Shown: positions 57,880 through 64,000 of the stretch, one piece after another
Position numbering within the stretch: the first letter of the stretch is position 1
How the letters are laid out: every line of letters starts with the position of its first letter
Origin: Bacteroidaceae bacterium
GTDB taxonomy: Bacteria > Bacteroidota > Bacteroidia > Bacteroidales > Bacteroidaceae
NCBI GenBank assembly: GCA_017541025.1
Contig: JAFXZY010000007.1
Span: 62,001 to 126,000, forward strand
Direction of reading: 5' to 3'
Length of the DNA: 64,000 nt
The notes under the pieces: generated by a model
The model's database searches: none
What the model saw: only the letters and a program-made list of their open reading frames with translations
What the model was told of the DNA's origin: nothing
Position numbers and translations under genes: made by a program

Positions 57880-60271
57880 CTTGCATATTATGAATTGAGA
57901 ATTGAGAATTGCCGATTACTTCCAAAGTAAGTGGCTCGCGGGGTGAGATGTTCTTGCTCTGACGGATGGCACGTACACCAGAGATAACCTGCTTAGCATG
58001 CTCGAACTGAGCAATGAGTTGGGCATCAGCCTCGGATGGAGCAGCAAGCTCTAACGTGCTGACCATGATGCTTTCTCCCTCCTTGCGTTCAGCAATATGC
58101 TGGTACAGCTCTTCTGTGATGAAAGGCATGAAGGGGTGAATAATCTTCATCAACTGCTCGAAGATGTCCAGTGTAGCCTGTAGCGTGGCAGCATCTATGG
58201 GAGCCTGATAAGCAGGCTTAATCATCTCCAGATACCAGCCAGAGAACTCGTCGGTAAAGAGCTTGAAGGCAGCCATCAGTGCCTCGTTGAGGCGGTATTT
58301 GCTGTATAGGTCGTTGATTTCTGCTACAGCTGTGCGAATGGTAGCCTGCATCCACGCAATAGCCTTCTGGTTAGCCTCAGGCTGTGCAATGTCAGCCTTC
58401 TCCCATCCCTTAACCAGGCGGAAGGCATTCCAAATCTTGTTACAGAAAGCAGCCCCCTGCTGGCAGAGGTCTTCCTTAAAGAGTATATCGTTACCTGCAG
58501 GAGCTGCAAGTAGCATACCCATACGTACCCCGTCAGCTCCGTACTTCTCGATAAGGCCTATGGGGTCGGGGCTGTTGCCAAGACTCTTGGACATCTTCCG
58601 ACCGATCTCATCGCGCACAATACCTGTGAAATATACATTACGGAAGGGAACATCCTTCAGGTATTCCTCTCCAGCCATAATCATACGGGCAACCCAGAAG
58701 AAGATAATATCCGGACCCGTTACAAGAACGCTGGTCGGGTAGTAGTAGTTAATCTCTTCGTTGCCGGGATTGTTGATGCCGTCAAACAGAGAGATAGGCC
58801 AGAGCCAACTGGAGAACCAGGTGTCAAGCGCATCCTCGTCCTGATGGAGCATATCGATGGTGATGTCCTTACCATACTTCTCCTGCGCCTTCTGCAGGGC
58901 TTCTTCCTTGGTAAGGGCTACCACGAAACGCTCTTCCTCCCCCTCGGGGGAGGTTGTTATGAACCATGCAGGAATACGGTGTCCCCACCATAACTGACGA
59001 GAGATACACCAGTCCTGGATATTCTCCAACCAATTGCGGTAAGTAGTAACGTACTTGGTGGGATAGAACTTAATCTTACCCTCGAGTACAGGAGGAAGTG
59101 CGATGTCTGCCATGTGCTTCATAGAGAGGAACCACTGCTTGCAGAGGCGAGGCTCTACGGCAGTATCCTGATTACGCTCGCTGTAACCAACCTTGTTCTC
59201 GTAATCCTCAATCTTCTCCATCAAGCCGGCTTCCTGCAGGTCTTTGGTTATCTGCTTACGAACCTCCATGCGGTCCATACCTACATAGAGTGGACTCTGA
59301 TCAGAGATGGTGCCGTCCGGATTAAAGATATCTATGGTTTCCAGGTTGTGGGTCTTACCCAGCTGATAGTCGTTTATATCATGTGCAGGAGTAACCTTCA
59401 GACAGCCTGTACCGAATTCTACATCTACGTAACGGTCCTCAATAACGGGGATAACCCTGTTTACCAATGGAACGATTACCTTGTGGCCGCGTAGCCACTG
59501 GTTCTTGGGGTCTTTGGGGTTGATACACATAGCTGTATCGCCCATAATAGTCTCAGGACGTGTGGTAGCAACTACAGCGTAATAGCCTTTGCTGTCTTTG
59601 TGAACGATATTGCCTGCAGCTTCAAGGTCCTTAACATCCTTAAGGTCTTTAAGGTCCTGAACATAGTACTTCAAATGGAATAAGTGGCTCTTTTCATCGC
59701 GATAGATAACCTCCTCGGTAGAAAGTACTGTCTGTGCCTTAGGATCCCAGTTTACCATACGCAGTCCGCGATAGATGAGTCCTTTATCGTAAAGGTCGCA
59801 GAACACCTTCAGTACGGATTCGCTACGAAGTTCATCCATTGTGAAAGCTGTACGGTCCCAGTCACAGGAAGCACCCAATCTACGAAGCTGCTTCAGGATA
59901 ATCCCTCCGTGCTCATGTGTCCAGTCCCAGGCATGTTCCAGGAACTGCTCACGTGTGAGGTCGCGTTTCTTGATACCCTGTGCGGCCAGTTTGTTTACCA
60001 CCTTAGCCTCTGTAGCAATAGAGGCATGGTCGGTACCGGGTACCCAGCAGGCATTCCTGCCATCCAGACGTGCCTTGCGTACAAGGATGTCCTGAATGGT
60101 GTTGTTCAGCATGTGGCCCATGTGAAGCACACCTGTAACGTTTGGTGGGGGGATGACTATAGTGTAGGGTTCTCGACCGTCAGGTTTACTGCTGAATAAT
60201 TTGTGGTCCAACCAGTACTGGTACCACTTGGCTTCTACCTCGTTAGGAGCATATTTAGTTGCTAATTCCAT
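57836..60271 (-). CDS. valS: Valyl-tRNA synthetase, frame-shifted near the 3' end
   Basis: Class I synthetase charging tRNA-Val. Seen: [17 protein letters not shown] (HIGH), the CP1 editing domain ([20 protein letters not shown]), [16 protein letters not shown], and [13 protein letters not shown] (KMSKS). The frame ends prematurely in [24 protein letters not shown], where a tandem AATTGAG repeat lies. The coiled-coil arm continues in another frame (57574-57879). Two other repeat-like insertions are in frame: SPEGEEERF from a palindromic element, and a [13 protein letters not shown] stretch at about residue 210. Upstream TATCTTTG at 60305-60312 is the likely promoter. Confidence 0.95.
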   Translation of the reverse strand: MELATKYAPNEVEAKWYQYWLDHKLFSSKPDGREPYTIVIPPPNVTGVLHMGHMLNNTIQDILVRKARLDGRNACWVPGTDHASIATEAKVVNKLAAQGIKKRDLTREQFLEHAWDWTHEHGGIILKQLRRLGASCDWDRTAFTMDELRSESVLKVFCDLYDKGLIYRGLRMVNWDPKAQTVLSTEEVIYRDEKSHLFHLKYYVQDLKDLKDVKDLEAAGNIVHKDSKGYYAVVATTRPETIMGDTAMCINPKDPKNQWLRGHKVIVPLVNRVIPVIEDRYVDVEFGTGCLKVTPAHDINDYQLGKTHNLETIDIFNPDGTISDQSPLYVGMDRMEVRKQITKDLQEAGLMEKIEDYENKVGYSERNQDTAVEPRLCKQWFLSMKHMADIALPPVLEGKIKFYPTKYVTTYRNWLENIQDWCISRQLWWGHRIPAWFITTSPEGEEERFVVALTKEEALQKAQEKYGKDITIDMLHQDEDALDTWFSSWLWPISLFDGINNPGNEEINYYYPTSVLVTGPDIIFFWVARMIMAGEEYLKDVPFRNVYFTGIVRDEIGRKMSKSLGNSPDPIGLIEKYGADGVRMGMLLAAPAGNDILFKEDLCQQGAAFCNKIWNAFRLVKGWEKADIAQPEANQKAIAWMQATIRTAVAEINDLYSKYRLNEALMAAFKLFTDEFSGWYLEMIKPAYQAPIDAATLQATLDIFEQLMKIIHPFMPFITEELYQHIAERKEGESIMVSTLELAAPSEADAQLIAQFEHAKQVISGVRAIRQSKNISPREPLTLEVIGNSQFSIHNMQVGRPLRNCRCREKE
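57893..57911 (-). repeat. valS: 7-bp tandem repeat at the valS frame break
   Basis: AATTGAG twice plus AATTG on the plus strand (CAATTCT on the coding strand). Loss of one 7-bp unit shifts the downstream frame so that the two valS parts join, because -7 is equivalent to -1. Confidence 0.85.
58936..58953 (+). repeat. Palindromic element, copy 7 (inside valS)
   Basis: CCTCCCCCTCGGGGGAGG, in frame within valS (read on the minus strand as TSPEGEE), a member of the same family as the copies in the ilv operon. Confidence 0.7.
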
Positions 60272-60304
60272 AATTTGTTTAATTCATGATTTACAAATCG
60301 GGTG

Positions 60305-60312
60305 CAAAGATA
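60305..60312 (-). promoter_or_regulatory. Predicted -7 box of valS
   Basis: TATCTTTG on the minus strand, about 33 bp upstream of the valS start codon. Confidence 0.5.
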
Positions 60313-60357
60313 ACAAAAAAAAATGAATAATGAATTGTGGATTATGAATTAAATGAC

Positions 60358-60365
60358 TATCTTTG
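60358..60365 (+). promoter_or_regulatory. Predicted -7 box of mazG
   Basis: TATCTTTG on the plus strand, 26 bp before the mazG start. It is divergent from the valS box; between them is an AATGAATAATGAATTG-type simple repeat. Confidence 0.5.
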
Positions 60366-60391
60366 TTGTCAATTAAGGAAAACAAAGAAAG

Positions 60392-61186
60392 ATGCATTCA
60401 AAAGAAGAGAAACTGGCAGCATTCGGCAGATTGCTGGATGTGATGGACGACCTGAGGGAGAAATGTCCTTGGGACAGGAAACAGACGTATGAGAGTTTAC
60501 GCCCCAATACAATAGAAGAAACCTTCGAACTTTGTGATGCTTTGTTGAAGCACGACGAAAAGAATATCTGTAAGGAGTTGGGTGATGTTTTGCTACATGT
60601 GGTGTTCTACGCTAAGATAGGCAGTGAGGGCGAGTCATTTGATATTGCCGATGTCTGCAATAAGCTTTGTGATAAACTGATATTCCGGCATCCGCATGTT
60701 TATGGTGATGCTGTTGCCAAGACAGCAGGCGATGTGGTGGAGAACTGGGAGAAGATAAAGCAGCGCGAGAAGGACGGTAACAAAACAGTCCTGTCCGGTG
60801 TTCCTGATGCTTTGCCCTCATTGATTAAGGCCTATCGCATACAGGATAAGGCCCGGAACGTAGGGTTCGACTGGGATAAGAAAGAGGATGTATGGGAGAA
60901 GGTACGCGAGGAAATGGGTGAGTTGGAGGCAGAACTCAGAAAGGAAGATAATAAGGAGAAGCAAACGGCAGAGCTGGGAGATTTCCTTTTCAGTGTTATC
61001 AATGCAGCCCGTCTGTATCATCTGAACCCCGACAACGCCTTGGAACATACCAATCAGAAGTTTATCCGTCGTTTTAACTATGTAGAGCAGAAAGCCAAGG
61101 AGATGGGTTTGCAGTTGCAGCAAATGACATTGGCTCAGATGGATGAATTCTGGAACGAGGCCAAGACGTTTGAGAATCAGTCATAA
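60392..61186 (+). CDS. mazG: Nucleoside triphosphate pyrophosphohydrolase MazG
   Basis: All-alpha NTP pyrophosphohydrolase that hydrolyses (d)NTPs to NMP and pyrophosphate, a housecleaning enzyme. Two MazG domains: the first with LREKCPWDRKQTYESLRPNTIEE and EELGD-like KELGDVLLHVVFYA, the second with EEMGELEAEL and ELGDFLFSVINAAR. At 264 residues it is the usual length. It has its own promoter and terminator. Confidence 0.94.
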   Translation: MHSKEEKLAAFGRLLDVMDDLREKCPWDRKQTYESLRPNTIEETFELCDALLKHDEKNICKELGDVLLHVVFYAKIGSEGESFDIADVCNKLCDKLIFRHPHVYGDAVAKTAGDVVENWEKIKQREKDGNKTVLSGVPDALPSLIKAYRIQDKARNVGFDWDKKEDVWEKVREEMGELEAELRKEDNKEKQTAELGDFLFSVINAARLYHLNPDNALEHTNQKFIRRFNYVEQKAKEMGLQLQQMTLAQMDEFWNEAKTFENQS

Positions 61187-61191
61187 AATAC

Positions 61192-61226
61192 AAGAGAGCG
61201 TGTCTGTTCGACACACCCTCTTCTCT
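61192..61226 (+). terminator. Terminator after mazG
   Basis: AAGAGAGCGTGTC pairs with GACACACCCTCTT (11 of 13) around a short loop, then TCTCTT. Confidence 0.65.
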
Positions 61227-61279
61227 TCATAATTTAACTTGAATGATTGGTTGGTAAAAAAGCGATGAGGCCAAGCCTG

Positions 61280-61741
61280 TTATTTCTTGTGATGGTTATC
61301 ATTCCTTCTTCTTTGGTCGAATTGTCTCAGCATCATGCGATGATAGATGTCTTCGGCTAACATAGCTTTATAGACTTTCTGCGCAGGAACAGCCTTTGAC
61401 AATTTCTTGTAGTAATTTTCCTGTATCTGAGCCATTTTGGTGTTAAGCTCGCAGATTCGCTGTATTTTGTTCGCATAATCCTTTTCAGATGGAGTAGCAT
61501 CTTTGGGGATTCTCTTCAGCGTGAATATTTCCTTTTGCAAGTTGCGCTGTTCCTCCTTCATTTGGTGAAAGATGGGGAAGAATGATTGCGCCTCTGTGCT
61601 GGTGAATTCAGCTTTCTGGGTAATGAACTCCTCCAGTTTAGCACGGAATTCCTCAGGATTAAAACTCCGTCTCTCATGTTGAGCCATTATGGATAGGCTT
61701 GCACAGAGTTGGAATATGATAAGAATAAATATTTTTTTCAT
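61280..61741 (-). CDS. Periplasmic Spy/CpxP-like helical protein
   Basis: 153 residues, signal peptide about 1-20 (SIMAQ), then a basic, wholly helical mature part with long Glu/Lys/Gln helices (FRAKLEEFITQKAEF, EEQRNLQKEIFTLKR, NTKMAQIQENYYKKLSKAV) and a His-rich end. This is the layout of Spy/CpxP-type stress chaperones or metal-sensing proteins. It is the third gene of a sigma factor operon, 6 bp after the membrane protein, so it is probably made under envelope stress. Family assignment is by pattern only. Confidence 0.65.
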   Translation of the reverse strand: MKKIFILIIFQLCASLSIMAQHERRSFNPEEFRAKLEEFITQKAEFTSTEAQSFFPIFHQMKEEQRNLQKEIFTLKRIPKDATPSEKDYANKIQRICELNTKMAQIQENYYKKLSKAVPAQKVYKAMLAEDIYHRMMLRQFDQRRRNDNHHKK

Positions 61742-61747
61742 GTTTGT

Positions 61748-62074
61748 TTATTCTGCCTCCGTCAGATAGGTTGCAATTTCCATATTGTTAATCATACTGT
61801 AATTAAGAGCGTCCTCGATGTACTGACTGTTGTCAGCTTCAAGTGGTAGGTTCTGCTGTTTGAGGTTGTTAAAGATAAATGTGGCCCCAAGTATGCATCC
61901 AGTCATCATAGCAGCAATACTCCAACGTATTATCCTCCTACGTCTTCTCTGACGCTCAATGCGTTTCATTATACGCTGAGGAAATTCATTGAAGTAGTTA
62001 TTTGGAACACGAAAAGGATTCTCGTTCCCAAATCTATCCATTATAAGTTTTTCCTCATTCATTGTTATACTCAT
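61748..62074 (-). CDS. Small membrane protein, probable anti-sigma factor
   Basis: 108 residues: a cytosolic N-terminus containing NPFRVPNNYFNEFPQRIMKRIE, a poly-Arg stretch, one membrane helix (about 49-69), and a short periplasmic C-terminus. The FxVPxxYFxxFPxxIM pattern is common in small Bacteroidetes proteins encoded behind ECF sigma factors. It sits 42 bp after the sigma gene. Anti-sigma role is inferred from position. A start at 62062 (MNEEKL) is equally possible. Confidence 0.65.
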   Translation of the reverse strand: MSITMNEEKLIMDRFGNENPFRVPNNYFNEFPQRIMKRIERQRRRRRIIRWSIAAMMTGCILGATFIFNNLKQQNLPLEADNSQYIEDALNYSMINNMEIATYLTEAE

Positions 62075-62116
62075 TTTAGCTTATCTGTTAATATGATTTG
62101 TTAAAAATGAAATGGT

Positions 62117-62659
62117 TTAATCGTTCTGCTGAAAAAAATCAGTTATTTTTTTTACGGCATGATGGTAAGATGCTTTCAGGGCTCCTATGCTGGTTCCCAG
62201 CATCTGGCTCATTTCCTCGTATTTCATCTCCTGGAAGTATTTCAGATTGAAGACGGCTTTTTGTTTGTCGGGCAACTGAGCTATAGCTTCCTGAAAGAGT
62301 GCCTGTGTTTCATTCCCGTCGAAATAGGGGTCGGCAAGAAGCTGGTTGGCGATAAAGTCATCTGTCCCCGACATAATGTCCGAACTCTTTTTCTTCTTCT
62401 CAAGGAAACTCAGGGACTCATTGATGGCAATGCGGAAGAGCCACGTGCTGATTTTGGATTCTGCGCGAAAATCATCCAGTGCCATCCAGGCCTTAATGAA
62501 AGTGTTCTGTAGCACATCGTCAGCATCTTCGTGTGTAAGGATAAGTCTGCGAATTTGCCAATAAAGAACTTCTTGATACTCGTGTACCAAGGTATTAAAG
62601 GCTTTTTCTTTCTGCGAATCGTCTTTCAACTGGGCTATGATGCGTGCTTCGTCAATCAT
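62117..62659 (-). CDS. ECF-type RNA polymerase sigma factor
   Basis: 180 residues. Region 2 has IRRLILTHEDADDVLQNTFIKAWMALDDF and KISTWLFRIAINESLSFL; region 4 has LPDKQKAVFNLKYFQEMKYEEMSQMLGTSIGALKASYHHAVKKI. First gene of a three-gene operon with a membrane protein and a Spy-like protein, which resembles an autoregulated envelope-stress circuit. Confidence 0.9.
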   Translation of the reverse strand: MIDEARIIAQLKDDSQKEKAFNTLVHEYQEVLYWQIRRLILTHEDADDVLQNTFIKAWMALDDFRAESKISTWLFRIAINESLSFLEKKKKSSDIMSGTDDFIANQLLADPYFDGNETQALFQEAIAQLPDKQKAVFNLKYFQEMKYEEMSQMLGTSIGALKASYHHAVKKITDFFQQND

Positions 62660-62694
62660 CTCTCAATCTTTAGATACGGAAAAGTGCTTTTGGT

Positions 62695-64000
62695 TTAAAA
62701 ACGATCCAAAGCATTTTCAATAATAGTGTCATAATGGTAATTGTCAGGGTGCTCCTCCAGTATTCCTTCGCGGTTGGGGTAGAGGGTGTAATAGTCCAGG
62801 AATACCGCGTAGTTAGTCTCCACGCGGTAAGTCCTGTTCTTGGGTCGTTCTCCTGTTGGTGGATTCTCTTTTCTGTAATTCTTGCCCCATTCTGTCAGAG
62901 GAGCTTTACCTACCTCCATGCGAATCCTGTCTTGCTGGATGCTATCAAGGTTCTCCATGATGAAGAATGCCAGCTCCAACGGTTTCTCTAATCGGATGCA
63001 CCCATGACTGACGGCTCTTGTCTTAAGCCTGAAAGCAGATGGGTTATTGGTATCATGCAGGTACACAGAAAAATCGTTGGGGAAGCGGAATATAATGCGT
63101 CCCAGTGAGTTCCCCCCGCCATTCTCCTGCCTGATAACATACTGTCCGCTGTTCAGTTGTGAAGCACTTAAAGTCAAGGGGTTAATGGTTCGGCGAGTAC
63201 TCTTTTCGATAATTGTATAATGGTGACGGTTGAAGTAGGTAGTGTCACCCGTATGAAGCGGTGCTATCTCATGGCGTATAATGCTGGGGGGAATATTCCA
63301 GTAGGGATTCAGTTCCAGTCTTGCTATCTTGCTCACCAGCATTGGAGACTTGTGTGCGATGGAACCTCCGCAGATACGCATTTGCAGTATGCTGTCTTTT
63401 TCCTCATTAACGGCAGTGAGTTCAAAGCCTGCCAGATTCACCCAGATGTATTTTCCCTGCGGACGCGGATAGCGCCATCTGGCCCTCTCCATGTTGATGC
63501 GTGCCAGACGGGCACGTTCCTCGCTTGTATCCTTTTTTGCTGCATGATAATCTTGTCTCAGCATCTTGTAAAGGGGAATCTGTGGCTTTATTTCGTTAAA
63601 GAACTCCGTCAGGTTTCCTGCCTGCGCCTCTTTGAGTGCATGCAGGTAGAAACTGTCTGTGGGAGCCTCTATGTGAATGTCGAAATGGTGTCGCTGTGAA
63701 GGTTCCGGATAATCCTTTTCAGATTCTATGTTGTTCAGGAGTTGTGAGGGTCGTGTATATCCGTATCGTTGTCCGGCGGCATATCTCAGGAAAGCTTTTG
63801 TCAGCAGGAATTCCAGTTTGCCTGCCAGTTTGTTCACATCCTCCTTGCTTTCTTCTCTGGCTCTGAGTTCCTGTAGGTTCTTCTCTATTATAGGTACAAG
63901 GAAGCTCGATGGCTTCAGTGCATCTTCTTCTACGTTCCTCAGGTAGGCGAGCAGCGTATCGGCGTTTTTGCCTATTCCGTGTCTGGTTATCCAGATGAAG
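62695..64000 (-). CDS. L,D-transpeptidase (YkuD), 5' end beyond window
   Basis: The frame is open through the right window edge, so the N-terminus is missing; at least 434 residues are present. The C-terminal YkuD domain has the catalytic motif YLHDTNNPSAFRLKTRAVSHGCIRLEK with His, Ser-His-Gly-Cys and Arg. It is preceded by YIWVNLAGFELTAVNEE, typical of large YcbB/LdtD-type enzymes that form 3-3 peptidoglycan cross-links or attach proteins to murein. The upstream part (KPSSFLVPIIEKNLQELRARE) matches the helical scaffold of that type. Confidence 0.88.
   Translation of the reverse strand, partial: FIWITRHGIGKNADTLLAYLRNVEEDALKPSSFLVPIIEKNLQELRAREESKEDVNKLAGKLEFLLTKAFLRYAAGQRYGYTRPSQLLNNIESEKDYPEPSQRHHFDIHIEAPTDSFYLHALKEAQAGNLTEFFNEIKPQIPLYKMLRQDYHAAKKDTSEERARLARINMERARWRYPRPQGKYIWVNLAGFELTAVNEEKDSILQMRICGGSIAHKSPMLVSKIARLELNPYWNIPPSIIRHEIAPLHTGDTTYFNRHHYTIIEKSTRRTINPLTLSASQLNSGQYVIRQENGGGNSLGRIIFRFPNDFSVYLHDTNNPSAFRLKTRAVSHGCIRLEKPLELAFFIMENLDSIQQDRIRMEVGKAPLTEWGKNYRKENPPTGERPKNRTYRVETNYAVFLDYYTLYPNREGILEEHPDNYHYDTIIENALDRF

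Overview
The window looks like chromosomal DNA of a gut or rumen Bacteroidales, most likely Prevotellaceae. The evidence is TAnnTTTG (-7) promoters, often with TTTG about 19-20 bp upstream, paired SusC/SusD outer-membrane systems, a mannan-degrading cluster of rumen-Prevotella style, Bacteroidetes-type ECF sigma factors, and secreted enzymes ending in a YDLxGR...NGKKV tail. No rRNA, tRNA or CRISPR array was recognised.

Layout. 1-1563: an IS3-family element. 1.9-6.3 kb: purN, a secreted GH16 beta-glucanase, an ECF sigma factor with a membrane partner, aroC and a SlyD-like isomerase. 6.6-21.1 kb: a beta-mannan / glucomannan cluster (cellobiose/mannobiose 2-epimerase, AraC-type regulator, GH26-CE7 mannanase-esterase, GH5, GH26, DUF5060-GH5-like, a GH59-GH26 fusion, GH130 phosphorylase, GPH sugar transporter). 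Mannan would be cut outside or in the periplasm, imported as mannobiose, epimerised to mannosyl-glucose and phosphorolysed. No SusC/D pair is present in this cluster. 21.3-28.1 kb: branched-chain amino-acid operon ilvD-(DUF559)-ilvB-ilvN-thioesterase-ilvC, whose gene junctions carry copies of a palindromic repeat. 28.2-33.1 kb: sigma factor with a beta-barrel partner, small lipoprotein, serpin lipoprotein, and a RecA-like ATPase with a small partner.

33.3-50.7 kb is the most interesting region. Two divergent four-gene modules, each susC-susD-lipoprotein-secreted protease, face away from a small serine DNA invertase. The left module ends in an M6 metalloprotease and the right in a C10 (streptopain-like) cysteine protease. 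Their upstream regions and susC 5' ends form long inverted repeats flanking the invertase. The inner ends of those repeats carry a 10-bp dyad with a GT core. Only the right-hand inner edge has a recognisable promoter. This reads as a phase-variable promoter switch choosing between two protein/peptide-scavenging systems.

50.7-64 kb: glmS, then a lipid-head-group-like group (flippase-like membrane protein, CDP-alcohol phosphatidyltransferase, PLP aminotransferase, nucleotidyltransferase) with dispersed GTTGACGTTATC repeats and a four-helix-bundle gene. After that come valS (frameshifted at a 7-bp tandem repeat near its 3' end), mazG, a sigma / anti-sigma-like / Spy-like operon, and an L,D-transpeptidase cut by the window end.

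Short repeats have entered coding sequences repeatedly across the window (ilvB, ilvN, thioesterase, GH130, the transporter, GH59-GH26, valS, the M6 protease tail, the barrel protein), mostly in frame. All family names come from reading motifs and recalled family patterns. No database search was run.
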